Below are positions 41,630 through 51,010 of a stretch of DNA of 64,000 nucleotides, piece by piece. Under the pieces are notes generated by a model. That model was not told where the DNA came from and searched no databases. It was given only the letters and a program-made list of their open reading frames with translations. The position numbers were made by a program, and so were the translations under genes. Source of the DNA: Bog-532 sp963775825 (lineage in GTDB: Bacteria; Actinomycetota; Actinomycetes; Streptosporangiales; Streptosporangiaceae); NCBI GenBank assembly GCA_963775825.1, contig CAVZKY010000031.1, forward strand, positions 124,001 through 188,000. Reading direction: 5' to 3'. The first letter of the stretch is position 1. Every line of letters begins with the position of its first letter.

Positions 41630-42466
41630 TTACCGCGCCTTGGGTATTAGGGAGTCGTCCGCAGCCGTCGGCACCGGCTCCGGCGTGCTGGCCTGGCCTC
41701 GCTGGGGGAGGAACAGGCTGAGCGCGACGACGAAGGCCACGATTTTCGACACCACGTTGAACGCGAAGGGGAGCGGCGTGGTGGGGTAGCCGAATCCGAA
41801 GAGCGTCCAGACCGCGAAGATCAGCAGCATCAGCGCGAAGGCGGAGAAGGCCGCCCGGGACAGCCGCACCAGCGGAGAAAGCGACAGGAGCGCCAGCGTG
41901 GTGAATTCGACGAGGAACAACGGCGCGAAGAACAACACCCGGTACAACGCCGGATCGGGAGAGACGGCGGGGTAGGTCCGGGCCATGACGATGAGGTCGA
42001 AGGGGAACTCGAAGATCATCGGCGCGGCTATCGCGCCAATGACGGCACTGCCCAGCCGGGCCTCCTGGCTTAGCGAGCGACCCAAATACAGGATGCCGAG
42101 GAAGAGGGCGATCATGCACGCGGCGGTGATCGGGAAGACCGGTTGCGGTGGCCTGGAGTGGATCAGGTGCTCCTGTATCAGCTGGTGCACATAAATGCTG
42201 AAGCAAACCAGGAACGCCACGATCGCCACCCCCCAGGTCGCGAGCATGACCGTCCTGGCGGTCCGGCCGGGCCTGGGCAGCTGCACCGGAACCCGCAGCC
42301 GAAGCCCCACCCCGGCCACACCCGCCGCCACGGCCACCAGCACTACAGCTAGCACCACCCTGGCCGCACCGCCGTAACTAAACCACCCCACCGGCGCATG
42401 GACCTGCCCCGCGATCGCATGTAGCTGCCCAGCGGCCTCGTGTACCTGTCCAGGGCTCATCTTCAT
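41630..42466 (-). CDS. multi-pass membrane protein of unknown function
   Basis: A 278-residue protein with about seven hydrophobic segments: VVLAVVLVAVAAGVAGV, TVMLATWGVAIVAFLVCFSI, FPITAACMIALFLGILYL, GSAVIGAIAAPMIF, VLFFAPLFLVEFTTLALLSL, FSAFALMLLIFAVWTLFGFG and IVAFVVALSLF. GGGAGG lies 8 bases before ATG 42466. I do not recognise the family. A receptor-like seven-helix layout is possible but unproven. Confidence 0.7.
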   Translation of the reverse strand: MKMSPGQVHEAAGQLHAIAGQVHAPVGWFSYGGAARVVLAVVLVAVAAGVAGVGLRLRVPVQLPRPGRTARTVMLATWGVAIVAFLVCFSIYVHQLIQEHLIHSRPPQPVFPITAACMIALFLGILYLGRSLSQEARLGSAVIGAIAAPMIFEFPFDLIVMARTYPAVSPDPALYRVLFFAPLFLVEFTTLALLSLSPLVRLSRAAFSAFALMLLIFAVWTLFGFGYPTTPLPFAFNVVSKIVAFVVALSLFLPQRGQASTPEPVPTAADDSLIPKAR

Positions 42467-42813
42467 GGCCAGCGCCTCCCTTCCTGCCAGCCCCTCCTTG
42501 ACTTGGAACTGCAGGCTCTTGTGCAGTCAGGTACCGTCAACAACTTGTTGGCAATGCCTGGCGCGATGCCCGTCGCTTGCTTTTGGCACTTAAGTACCCC
42601 TTTCTGCCAACCACAGCACAGACCCGACGCTTAATACCGCGGCGGGTGAGCTGGACCGGGTGCATGAGCGGATCGCGGGCCGGTTCGGGCGTGCTGGTGC
42701 CCGCCATCTGGACCTGGCAGTCCGGGCCGAAGAGTATGGCCTGCTTGGTGGGCCGCGGGATGCCCAAGGCCAAGTGCCCCGCTCATGACGGCTGTTCAGG
42801 CGGTATATCTCAG
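42467..42813. other. intergenic region with a possible IS701-like remnant
   Basis: No intact gene. On the plus strand ELDRVHERIAGRFGRAGARH (about 42646-42705) resembles the N-terminus of IS701-type transposases and soon ends. The first 150 bases are AT-richer and could hold the promoter of the minus-strand membrane protein gene. Confidence 0.3.
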
Positions 42814-42815
42814 GT

Positions 42816-45245
42816 GTGAGGCTTGTTGGGCGTGACCGGGAGATGGCGGCGGTTGGCCTGCTGTTGGACCGGGCGGCGGCGGGCACCGGCGGTGTGCTCG
42901 TCGTTTACGGTCCGCCCGGCGCTGGGAGGACGGCGCTGGCTGACGCAGCGGCGGGGGAGGGCCGGCGGCGCGGCTTTGCCGTCGCCCGGGTTGCTGGGGC
43001 TGCGACTGGCCCGGCCCGGATGGCCTGGGCGCAGCTGATACGCCAGACCGGCGGGCCCGCTGCGGTGGCGCGCCGCCTGCTGGGGGAAACGGGGCCGCTG
43101 GATCTGGATGAGGCCGCCGAGGCTCTAGTGTCGCAGAGGCCGCGCCTGATCGTGGTGGACGATGTCGATCGCCATAGCACCGGAGCGGTGGAGTTGTTGC
43201 CGGTGCTGGCCGCCCGGGTGGGCGGCTCCTCGACAGCGGTGATAGTGACCGCGTCGGCGCCGTTGGGCACCGGGCAGGACGTGCGCCTGGGGCCGCTGGG
43301 CGAGCATGATCTGGGCGCGGTAGTGGGTGAGAGCCGACCTGAGGTGCGCCGGGCTTTGTGGCTGGCCTCGGGTGGCCTGCCGGGTGCGGCGGTGTCCCTG
43401 GCGGGTCGGCTTGGCGGCCTTGATCCCGACGGCGATCCGGTCGCGCGCCTGGCCCTGCTCGCCCCTTCCCAGGTCACGTTTCTCGCCGTTGACCCTCCGC
43501 TGATCCGCCTGCTGGAAACGGCGGCCGGGCGAGCGGTGGATGGTCCGCTCCGGGCCCGGGTGCTGGCGCGCCTGGCGCGGGAGCTGCTCGCCGACTCCTC
43601 GGCCGGGGCCCGCCGGCGGGCCCTGGTCGACGAGGCCCTCGCGCTGGCACGGGCCGCCGGGGAGCCGGCGGTGCTGGCCGAGGTGCTCGATGCCCGGCTG
43701 CACGCGCTGTGGGACCCCGCCGCGGCCGACGACCGGCTCGCGGCCGCTTCTGAGATCATCGACCTGGCCCGCGCCGCGGGCGACGACGCCCACGAGCGGC
43801 ACGGCATGTTCTGGCGGTTCGTCGCCTTGATGGAGCTGGGCCGGGTGGCCGAAGCGGAGTCGGCGCTGGCCGTGTTCGGGCGGGCCGCTCAGCTTGCCGG
43901 CGACGAGGCGGCGCTGGTGATGGTCACCGCGCGGCACGCCATGCTGGCCGCCCTGTGCGGCCGTTTCGGAGAGGCGCTCCGCCTCGCGGCACGAGTCCTT
44001 GAGTCCGGACGGCGAGCGGGGCTGGCCGACGCCACGGATCTGTGTAGTGCGGTGCGCGGGATGGTGGTTCAGGAGCAAGGAACGCAGCGGGAGGCGGCCT
44101 TCGGGGTGGATCTGCTGCTCGACGCGGCACGCCATCGGCCCGGCCACCTGTTCGAGGCCACCTTGGCGGGCGTGCTGGCGACGTTCGGCCGCCTGCCGGA
44201 GGCGGGATCTGAGCTGCAGCGGGTGCTGCCGCAGGCGCTGCGCGCTTCCGGGCCCCGGTGGCTGGCGGCGATGGCGGCGCTGGCGGTCGCGGCCAGCGCA
44301 ACCTGTGACCGGGAGGCGGCGGGGGCGTTGTATGCGGCTCTGGCACCCTACCGGGGGCGGCTGGTCATCCAGGGCGGAGCCAACGCCGTCGCCGGGCCGG
44401 TGTCGCACCACCTGGGGCTGCTTGCCACGGTCTTGGGCCGGTGGGACGAAGCGGCCGATCTTTTTTCCGAGGCCGCAGACCTCGCCGGGCAGATCGGCGC
44501 CCTGCCTTCTTTGGCTCACGCGCGGGCTGGCCTGGCGGACGTGCTGGCTGCACGCGCCGGCCCGGGCGACATCGAGGCGGCCGGGGAGCATCGGCGGCAT
44601 GCCCGGTCGGTCGCCGAGCGGCTGGGCATGACTGTCCTGCTCGCGACGCTTTCACCACCAGCAGATCGCTGGCGGCTCCGCCGGGCCGGCGCCGACTGGC
44701 TGCTGGAGGCCGGAGATGAGCACGCCCGCCTGCGCGACGGCCGTGGCCTGCACTACCTGCGGGCGCTGCTCGCCGCGCCCGGCCACGACATCCCCGCACT
44801 TGATCTGGCCGCGGGAGGGGCAAGCGTGCACCCACGGGCTGCCGGCCCGGTCATCGACGAGCAGGCCCGCTCGGCCTACCGCCGCCGGCTCACCACGCTG
44901 GCCGGCGAGCTGGAGGCAGCCGACCGGGCCGGCGACACCGATCGCGGCGGGCGGCTCGAAGCCGAGCGGCAGGAACTGCTGGCCGAACTGCGCCGCGCCA
45001 CCGGCCTAGCGGGGCGGAGCCGCGACATCTCCCCGGAGGCCGAGCGTGCCCGGGTCAACGTCACCCGCACCCTGCGCGCCACGCTAGCGCGGATCACCGA
45101 GATGGCCCCGGCAGCCGGGGCACACCTGCAGGCGTCGATCCGTACCGGCGGGGCCTGCAGGTATCAGCCCGAGGCCGGGCAGCCCGGCCGGCTGGGACGT
45201 CTGACCGTACAAGTTGTTCCATCGCGATTTACGCCTCTGGGGTGA
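42816..45245 (+). CDS. large AAA/STAND ATPase-TPR protein without LuxR domain
   Basis: 809 residues. The N-terminal P-loop domain has VVYGPPGAGRTALADAA (about 30-46), where the Walker A Lys is replaced by Arg38, and Walker B RLIVVDDVDRHS. Helical TPR-like repeats fill about 260-640. The C-terminus (YRRRLTTLAGELEAADRAGD, ERARVNVTRTLRATLARI, GAHLQASIRTGGACRYQP) is the conserved tail of actinobacterial predicted ATPases related to LAL and BTAD regulators. No helix-turn-helix is seen. GTG 42816 has a weak ribosome site. The Arg substitution suggests reduced or altered ATP use. Role unknown; the methyltransferase follows 20 bases later. Confidence 0.82.
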   Translation: MRLVGRDREMAAVGLLLDRAAAGTGGVLVVYGPPGAGRTALADAAAGEGRRRGFAVARVAGAATGPARMAWAQLIRQTGGPAAVARRLLGETGPLDLDEAAEALVSQRPRLIVVDDVDRHSTGAVELLPVLAARVGGSSTAVIVTASAPLGTGQDVRLGPLGEHDLGAVVGESRPEVRRALWLASGGLPGAAVSLAGRLGGLDPDGDPVARLALLAPSQVTFLAVDPPLIRLLETAAGRAVDGPLRARVLARLARELLADSSAGARRRALVDEALALARAAGEPAVLAEVLDARLHALWDPAAADDRLAAASEIIDLARAAGDDAHERHGMFWRFVALMELGRVAEAESALAVFGRAAQLAGDEAALVMVTARHAMLAALCGRFGEALRLAARVLESGRRAGLADATDLCSAVRGMVVQEQGTQREAAFGVDLLLDAARHRPGHLFEATLAGVLATFGRLPEAGSELQRVLPQALRASGPRWLAAMAALAVAASATCDREAAGALYAALAPYRGRLVIQGGANAVAGPVSHHLGLLATVLGRWDEAADLFSEAADLAGQIGALPSLAHARAGLADVLAARAGPGDIEAAGEHRRHARSVAERLGMTVLLATLSPPADRWRLRRAGADWLLEAGDEHARLRDGRGLHYLRALLAAPGHDIPALDLAAGGASVHPRAAGPVIDEQARSAYRRRLTTLAGELEAADRAGDTDRGGRLEAERQELLAELRRATGLAGRSRDISPEAERARVNVTRTLRATLARITEMAPAAGAHLQASIRTGGACRYQPEAGQPGRLGRLTVQVVPSRFTPLG

Positions 45246-45265
45246 GACCACGGAGGCAACCGACG

Positions 45266-46054
45266 ATGACAACGCCCAAGCCCGCCAACCAGCCGCAGGC
45301 CGCCGTTGCGGCTTCCACCACCGTTCCGGCACCGCGCGCACGCCGGAAACGCCTCAGCCCCGTCAACGGCATCGCCCGGCAGTTCGGCGGCCCATCCGGG
45401 CCGATCGGGCATCTGGTCACCGGGCTGCTCGCGCGGGGCAACGCCAGCTTCAACTGGTGGCTGGTCCACGAACTCGGCACGGTGGCGCCTACTCCCGCGA
45501 CCGTCCTCGAACTCGGCTGCGGGCCCGGCATCGCACTAAAGGAACTGCTGGCCGCCTATCCGGCCGCCTCCGTCGTCGGCGTCGACCGGTCGCCCGTCGT
45601 TCTGAAGAGCGCGCGGCGCCGCAACGCACTGGCCATCGCTGGCGGCCGCCTGACCCTGGACACTGGCGATATCGAGAAGGCGGTCGGCTACGCACCAGCC
45701 GACCTGGTCCTGGCCAGCCATGTCCTGTACTTCTGGGCAGACCCGGTCCGCGAACTGCGGCGCATAGACGAGATCCTGGCGCCCCACGGCCACGTTGCCC
45801 TCGGCTACCAGCTCCGCCAGCACATGCCGCCGATCTCCCAGCGCACCTTCCCCCAGGAGGGGTTCACCCTCTACGACTCCGACGATCAAGTCGCCGCGGC
45901 TCTTCAGCACGCAGGGTTCACCCCGCCCGAGATCCGGGTCTTCGGCGACCCGGCCCACCCTGGCGGACGGCTCGCATTGGCCACGCCCGCGCCAGGCCCC
46001 AGGCCGGTGCGAAAAGTCGGCACACCGTCAGACCACTCACGCCTGAATGACTAG
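45266..46054 (+). CDS. class I SAM-dependent methyltransferase
   Basis: A 262-residue methyltransferase. TVLELGCGPGIALKELLAAY is motif I, VVGVDRSPVVLKSARRR motif II, ADLVLASHVLYFWADP motif IV, then LRRIDEILAPHGHVALGYQ. This is a small-molecule (methyltransferase domain 11/25) type. GGAGG lies 9 bases before ATG 45266. It is probably co-transcribed with the ATPase-TPR gene 20 bases upstream. The substrate is unknown. Confidence 0.9.
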   Translation: MTTPKPANQPQAAVAASTTVPAPRARRKRLSPVNGIARQFGGPSGPIGHLVTGLLARGNASFNWWLVHELGTVAPTPATVLELGCGPGIALKELLAAYPAASVVGVDRSPVVLKSARRRNALAIAGGRLTLDTGDIEKAVGYAPADLVLASHVLYFWADPVRELRRIDEILAPHGHVALGYQLRQHMPPISQRTFPQEGFTLYDSDDQVAAALQHAGFTPPEIRVFGDPAHPGGRLALATPAPGPRPVRKVGTPSDHSRLND

Positions 46055-46062
46055 AGGCCGCG

Positions 46063-46323
46063 ATGATGTTCCTTTACTGCCCGGCCTACCTGGACGACGA
46101 ACGCACCGTCAAGTGCGGGCTTCCCGCCGAGGTCAGGTGCCGGTTCACCATGTGCTCGACTGACGGGCCCCTCGAAAGCGCCATGATCAGGTGCCCTGCT
46201 GGTCACCGGTTCAACGGGACCATCGAATCCCTCACCTGGGACAGCGCGAACAAGCACAACCCGGGCACTGCCGCAGCCCCTTCGGTCGCCGGAGGGATTG
46301 CGCAGCTTCACCGAGCGACGTGA
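46063..46323 (+). CDS. small cysteine-rich protein, unknown function
   Basis: An 86-residue product with Cys at YCPAYLDDE, VKCGLPAEVRCRFTMCSTD and MIRCPAGHRFNGTIE. The pattern C...C..C...C/CPAGH could be a small zinc-binding fold. GAGG lies just upstream of the ATG and the gene follows the methyltransferase by 8 bases on the same strand. Its tail overlaps the decayed minus-strand NmrA-like gene. I recognise no named family. Confidence 0.55.
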   Translation: MMFLYCPAYLDDERTVKCGLPAEVRCRFTMCSTDGPLESAMIRCPAGHRFNGTIESLTWDSANKHNPGTAAAPSVAGGIAQLHRAT

Positions 46324-46687
46324 GGGCCGCTTCACCGGCCACTGACCCGGGCGCCTCCGGGCCCGGGCCGCCCCGCAGCCACATCAGCCCTCCAGCCCGG
46401 GCAACCGGAACCAGGTTGGCGTTCCCGGCCCGGTCCACCGAGGCCGGGGAGATGCCGCCAGGCCCGGTGAGGCCGTGCACGGCCGAGATCACCGTGCCCG
46501 CGCCGCGCAGTGCCGGGCCGAGGCTGGCCGGGTCCCGGACATCACCGCGGGCCACGTCCACGCCGGGACCAAGGTGCTGTGCCCGGGCGGGGTCGCGGGT
46601 CAGCACCCGGACCGCAAGGCCCGCCTCTGCCAGGCAGGCGACCAGGGGGGTGCCCAGGGTGCCGGTGCCCCCGGCCACGACGATCAC
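46232..46687 (-). pseudogene. truncated NmrA-like NAD(P)-binding protein
   Basis: Starting at GTG 46687, which overlaps the NTF2-like gene stop (GTGA), the product begins as a proper NmrA/SDR protein: VIVVAGGTGTLGTPLVACLA, VRVLTRDPARAQHL, VDVARGDVRDPASLGPALRG, SVDRAGNANLV. After about 105 residues the similarity stops and a low-complexity tail runs to 46232. Normal members have about 250-290 residues, so the 3' part has been lost or replaced. Confidence 0.6.
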
Positions 46688-47133
46688 GGCGGGGATCCGG
46701 GCGCGGGCCCGGCGCCGGCCCGGACGTGGCGCCGCACCGCCTCGCTGATGTCGGCGCCGCCGGCCTGCACCGGCTCCAGGTAGAACCGCGCCCACGAAAA
46801 GAGCCCGCCGCTGACGCCGAACACGATCACCCCGGCCATCTGGTGCACGCTGTGGTCGCGGCGGGTGCCGGTCATCGCCCACTCCGACCACATCACGCCG
46901 CCATCGGCGCACGACCCCAGCACCCGGGCGGTGATGTCGGGCACGAAGGTGAAGATCTGCTCCCAGTTGCGCCGGACCTGATCGCGGCCGGTGAATCCCT
47001 GCGCCGGGTGGGCCGGGGTCTCGTTGCGGTAGCCGGGCGCGAAGCAGCCGGCCAGGGCGTCAAGATCGTGGCTGTTCACCGCGTCGGCCAGTCGCTCTAG
47101 CAGCGCCGCGCCCGAGAAGGTTGAGTCATCCAT
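46684..47133 (-). CDS. NTF2-like (SnoaL) family protein
   Basis: A 149-residue NTF2-fold protein: LLERLADAVNSHDLDALAGC, FAPGYRNETPAHPAQGFTGR, VRRNWEQIFTFVPDITARVL, SCADGGVMWSEWAMTGTRRD. The fold matches SnoaL-like cyclases and ester-cyclase-type proteins, but activity is not assignable. It is divergent from the TetR gene at 47175 with a palindrome between, so it is probably the TetR target. It overlaps the truncated NmrA-like gene by 4 bases. Confidence 0.8.
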   Translation of the reverse strand: MDDSTFSGAALLERLADAVNSHDLDALAGCFAPGYRNETPAHPAQGFTGRDQVRRNWEQIFTFVPDITARVLGSCADGGVMWSEWAMTGTRRDHSVHQMAGVIVFGVSGGLFSWARFYLEPVQAGGADISEAVRRHVRAGAGPAPGSPP

Positions 47134-47143
47134 GACCGCTCCC

Positions 47144-47187
47144 TATATTAGATCCATCGCTATGGAACGGTTACATGACTATGGAAC
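47144..47187. promoter_or_regulatory. TetR operator region between divergent genes
   Basis: TCCAT-CGCT-ATGGA (47153-47166) is a perfect 5-bp-arm palindrome 9 bases before the tetR ATG, next to TATATT (47144-47149), a likely -10 box. CTATGGAAC occurs at 47160-47168 and again at 47179-47187, 19 bases apart. The gap is only 41 bases, so one bound dimer could shut both promoters. Confidence 0.5.
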
Positions 47188-47846
47188 AGAAGTCGCCCGC
47201 TGTCAACACCCGGCGGCGCTACGACTCCAGCGGCCGCCGCGAACGGGCGCGCCAGGCCCGCGACCAGATCATCGGCATCGCCGGGGACCTGTTCCTCTCC
47301 CGCGGCTACGCGGCCACCACCGTGGCCGCCATCGCCGTGCAAGCGCGGGTGTCGGTCGAGACCATCTACAAAGGCTTCGGCGGCAAGCCCGGGCTGGTCC
47401 GGGCCATCGTTGAGGCGGGCCTGGCCGGACCGGGGCCGGTCCCGGCCGAGCAGCGATCCGACCAGATCCGCGACACCGAACCCGACCCCCGCCAGGTCCT
47501 TACCGCCTGGGGCGCCTTCATGACCGAGATCGCCCCGAGGACCGCCCCGATCCTCCTGCTTGCGCGCGACGCCGCCGCCAGCGACCCGGATCTGGCCGCG
47601 CTCCTGGACGAGATCAGCGCCGCCCGCCTGAAGCGGATGACCGTAAACGCCCACGGCCTGTCCGAGGCCGGCCACCTGCAGCCCGGCCTCACCATCGCCC
47701 AGGCCGCCGACATCATGTGGGCCTACAGCTCGCCCGAACTGTACGAACTGCTCGTGCTTCGCCGCGGGTGGTCACCAGGGCGCTACGGCCGCTTCGCGGC
47801 ACAGGCCATGATCGCCGCCGTGCTCACGCCCATCGCACCCGCATAA
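47175..47846 (+). CDS. TetR-family transcriptional regulator
   Basis: A 223-residue regulator. The N-terminal domain has ARDQIIGIAGDLFLSRGYAA, TTVAAIAVQARVSVETIYKG, FGGKPGLVRAIVEAGLAG, a standard TetR helix-turn-helix. The C-terminal ligand domain begins near residue 85. ATG 47175 or 47181 may be the start. Divergent from the NTF2-like gene. Confidence 0.9.
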   Translation: MTMEQKSPAVNTRRRYDSSGRRERARQARDQIIGIAGDLFLSRGYAATTVAAIAVQARVSVETIYKGFGGKPGLVRAIVEAGLAGPGPVPAEQRSDQIRDTEPDPRQVLTAWGAFMTEIAPRTAPILLLARDAAASDPDLAALLDEISAARLKRMTVNAHGLSEAGHLQPGLTIAQAADIMWAYSSPELYELLVLRRGWSPGRYGRFAAQAMIAAVLTPIAPA

Positions 47847-48179
47847 GGCCGGCCGACCCGATAGCCGGTACCAAATGCGGGCAGTGCTGCCCGGATCAGC
47901 CAGATCTGCACCGCCAGCCCCCTGATCGACATGAGCCGATAGTCGCGCATAGCGGCGGGAGTGTGCGCTTGTCATACATGAGGAGTGGTCACAAGCTGTG
48001 ATCTACTGGTACCGCCCTGCCTCGCAGCAGACGACCGGGAAATCACCCTTGAAAGTGCGCCGGACCGCCTGCGAGGCAACGAATGCAGATCGAGCTCCGG
48101 GTGCCGGTCCTGCGATCCCCGACCCGGAAGTGACCTTCCCGAACGCGGGCGCGGTCCAGCACGTGAAGCGGGTCGGGTC
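47847..48179. other. intergenic, nothing recognised
   Basis: 333 bases between the TetR gene and the convergent isochorismatase-like gene. I see no gene, strong hairpin or repeat. Short open frames on both strands match no family. Confidence 0.3.
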
Positions 48180-48776
48180 TCAATCCGGTATGTCGTCAGG
48201 TTTGCTCACGACAACACCGAAGAGATCGCCGATCGCGGCGAGGCTGGCCGCCTGCAGCGCCGCCGCGGGCACCTGAGTACCGTCGGGTCCGGGCAGGTCT
48301 CTGGTGGCAGTGGCGCTTGCGACCACCGTCGGATGGTAGCCAAGGTTAAAGGCGCCGCGCGCGGTCGAGTTGACGCACATGTGCGTCATGAACCCGGCCA
48401 GGATCAGCTCGCGGCCGGGTGCTTCGCGGAGCCGGGTATCAAGGTCGGTCCCGACGAACGAGTTGGGGTAGTTCTTGACGATGACGGGCTCGCCCGGAAC
48501 AGGAGCCACCAGATCGCTGATCTGCCCGATCTCGGCATGCACGTCGTAAGGGGAACCCTCCCCGGCGTCGTGCATGATATGGAAGATCGGGATACCCGCC
48601 GCCCGGGCGCGGGCGAGCAAACGCGCCGCCTCCGCCAGCGCGGCTTCGGCACCTTCCAGCTGCATGATGCCCTGACGGTAGGTGTTCTGGCAGTCGATCA
48701 TGATCAGCGTCGTCTCCCGGAGCGCCGCCGGCTGATCGCTTAGTCCCATCAGATCCCGTAGGGTGGTCCGTGCCAT
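48180..48776 (-). CDS. isochorismatase-family cysteine hydrolase
   Basis: A 198-residue hydrolase. The Asp-Lys-Cys triad is visible: LIMIDCQNTYRQG (Asp28), VIVKNYPNSFVGTDLD (Lys) and LAGFMTHMCVNSTARGAFNL (Cys). This subgroup includes nicotinamidase-like and amide hydrolases; the substrate is open. A typical N-terminal extension (TTLRDLMGL) is present. It is a single gene with AAGAAGG-like bases upstream of its ATG. Confidence 0.9.
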   Translation of the reverse strand: MARTTLRDLMGLSDQPAALRETTLIMIDCQNTYRQGIMQLEGAEAALAEAARLLARARAAGIPIFHIMHDAGEGSPYDVHAEIGQISDLVAPVPGEPVIVKNYPNSFVGTDLDTRLREAPGRELILAGFMTHMCVNSTARGAFNLGYHPTVVASATATRDLPGPDGTQVPAAALQAASLAAIGDLFGVVVSKPDDIPD

Positions 48777-49046
48777 GCTGATCGCCTTCTTCGGTGAGTG
48801 CCTGGAATCGACGCTAGCGGCGCGGCACTATCCCCGCCACTTCCTGCCTGTGGGCAAACGGCCTGCTCGATGGAGCAGATAAGGGAATAGTGTCGGGCGC
48901 TGGCATAGGTTGACGGGTGGCCTGCTGCTAGCGCCCGGAACATCGGGTACCAGGACCGGCCGGGTACCGCGAGAGGGGAGTGCCTCTATCGCATGCGCGC
49001 GATTGGCCCAATGATCTCAGTAAACGACCGCGAGGAGGCTGACGTC

Positions 49047-49295
49047 ATGGGTATGACCGATGGTCCTGCGGGCCAGCCTGAACGATCGGGCTCCGGCCGG
49101 CTGACCCGATCCAGGACCGACCGCATGATCGCCGGCGTGTGCGGCGGGTTCGCCGCGTACAGCGGCATCGATGCGAACATCGTGCGGCTGGTGATGGTCC
49201 TGTTGGCGGTGTTCGGCGGCGGCGGTGTGGTGCTGTATCTCGTCGCGTGGGCGATCGTCCCGGTGGAGGACGCCGGGGAGGCGACCGAACGGTAA
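49047..49295 (+). CDS. PspC-domain membrane protein
   Basis: An 82-residue protein: a short Gly/Ser-rich N-terminus, then the PspC core LTRSRTDRMIAGVCGGFAAY and SGIDANIVRLVMVLLAVFGG, followed by VLYLVAWAIVPVED, with two hydrophobic segments. PspC-type proteins sense or relieve cell-envelope stress. GAGGAGG (49032-49038) lies 8 bases before ATG 49047, which decides this start. The 48777-49046 gap has no gene. Confidence 0.88.
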   Translation: MGMTDGPAGQPERSGSGRLTRSRTDRMIAGVCGGFAAYSGIDANIVRLVMVLLAVFGGGGVVLYLVAWAIVPVEDAGEATER

Positions 49296-49723
49296 GCATT
49301 GATCAGCTTGTCAGGCAGGCCAGCAGGACGCGTGCGCCGGCCGGAACGGGACCTGGGATGTCCGGTTGGCAGGCCGGTTCGCACCCGATCTCCGCCGGGT
49401 GCGGTGGCGGCGGAACAAGCCTGCCGGTAGGTTCAGGGGTTCCGATGGACCCGGCACGATGACCGGCGTGAGCGCCATCCTGGCCATGCGCGGCCCACGA
49501 TTCGGGATCAGGGCCGCACCCGGTATCCTGGCGATGACGGTCGTTGCTCCGGGCGGCTTCGCCGTGTTTGGCTGGCAGGGGAACAGGACCGCCAGACGGA
49601 CCGGCGGTTCATGGAAACGGCGGTAGGGGTCCGGTCGGGATCCGGGCGGCAGCAGACCTTGGCCCCAAGACCCAAGGCCATAGGGTCTGTCTGGCACCCG
49701 CGGTTACCACCTAAGGTCTAGAC
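49296..49723. other. intergenic, no gene supported
   Basis: 428 bases before citrate synthase. An 86-codon frame (49366-49626) has one mildly hydrophobic stretch but no ribosome site or family match, so I do not call it. The gltA promoter should lie near 49640-49710, but boxes are unclear. Confidence 0.3.
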
Positions 49724-51010
49724 ATGACCAGCAAGGACACGCTGCGAGTTACCGATTCACGAACCGGCCGCAGCTACGAACTCCCGATCGTCGACGGCGC
49801 GATCCGCGCGACTGATCTACGGCAGATCAAGGCATCCGATGACGACTTCGGATTGCTGTCCTACGACCCCGCCTTCCAGAACACCGCGAGCTGCCGCAGT
49901 GCCATCACGTTCATCGACGGGGAGAAGGGCATCCTGCGTTACCGCGGCTACCCGATCCAGGAGCTGGCCAGCCGGTCCTCGTTCCTGGACGTCGCCTTCC
50001 TGCTGCTGGGCGGCGAAATGCCGGGCACGAAAGAGTCGGTGGCGTGGGCCCGCAAGATCACCAATCACACCTACGTGCACGAGAACGTCAAGAAGTTCAT
50101 CGACGGCTTCCACCACGACGCTCACCCGATGGGCATCCTGGTCAGCACCTTGGCGGCGCTGTCCACCTTCTACCCCGAGGCCAAGGCGGTCCACGACCGG
50201 GCCTGCCAGGACGAGCAGGTCGTACGGCTCATCGCCAAGATGCCCACGCTCGCGGCCTTCGCGTACCGGCACGCGCAGGGCTTTCCATACAACTATCCCG
50301 ACGACGACCTGTCCTACGCAGGCAACTTCCTCAACATGATGTGGAAGATGACGGAGCTCAAGTACGACCCGGACCCGGTGCTCGAGCACGCCCTGGATGT
50401 GCTGTTCATCCTGCACGCCGACCATGAGCAGAACTGTTCGGCGAGCGCGATGCGGGGCGTGGCCAGCTCCGGGAGCGACCCGTATTCCGCGGCGGCCGCG
50501 GCGGCCGCCGCGCTGTACGGCCCGCTGCACGGCGGGGCGAACGAGCAGGTGCTCAAGATGCTGCGGGAGATCGGGTCCGTCGCGAACGTGCCCGGCTACA
50601 TCGCCCGGGTCAAGACGGGCGAGCTGCGCTTGATCGGGTTCGGCCACCGGGTGTACAGGAACTATGACCCGCGGGCGACGCTCATCAAGCAGGTGGCCGG
50701 CCAGGTGTTCGAGGTCACCGGGCGCAACCCGCTGCTGGACATCGCGCTGGAGCTCGAGCGGATCGCGCTCGCCGACGACTACTTCGTCACTCACAAGCTG
50801 TACCCGAACGTGGACTTCTACTCGGGCATCATCTACCAGGCCATGGGCTTCCCGGTGGCGATGTTCCCAGTGCTGTTCGCGATCGGACGCATGCCCGGCT
50901 GGCTCGCCCAGTGGCAGGAGGGTTCGGCCGATCCGGAGCAGAAGATCTCCCGGCCCCGGCAGATTTACGTCGGGGAGGGCCTGCGCCACATCAACGGGGA
51001 GGGCGCCTGA
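49724..51010 (+). CDS. gltA: citrate synthase
   Basis: A 428-residue hexameric-type (type II) citrate synthase that condenses oxaloacetate and acetyl-CoA at entry to the TCA cycle. GILRYRGYPIQELA, LHADHEQNCSASAMR (catalytic His), GPLHGGANEQVLKML, FGHRVYRNYDPRA (catalytic His) and PNVDFYSGIIYQAMG (catalytic Asp) are all present. ATG 49724 has AAGG 8 bases upstream. Single-gene unit. Confidence 0.96.
   Translation: MTSKDTLRVTDSRTGRSYELPIVDGAIRATDLRQIKASDDDFGLLSYDPAFQNTASCRSAITFIDGEKGILRYRGYPIQELASRSSFLDVAFLLLGGEMPGTKESVAWARKITNHTYVHENVKKFIDGFHHDAHPMGILVSTLAALSTFYPEAKAVHDRACQDEQVVRLIAKMPTLAAFAYRHAQGFPYNYPDDDLSYAGNFLNMMWKMTELKYDPDPVLEHALDVLFILHADHEQNCSASAMRGVASSGSDPYSAAAAAAAALYGPLHGGANEQVLKMLREIGSVANVPGYIARVKTGELRLIGFGHRVYRNYDPRATLIKQVAGQVFEVTGRNPLLDIALELERIALADDYFVTHKLYPNVDFYSGIIYQAMGFPVAMFPVLFAIGRMPGWLAQWQEGSADPEQKISRPRQIYVGEGLRHINGEGA

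Noticed and set aside
49366..49626. An 86-residue membrane-like protein before gltA
   Set aside because: Only a weak hydrophobic stretch, no ribosome site, no conserved pattern.
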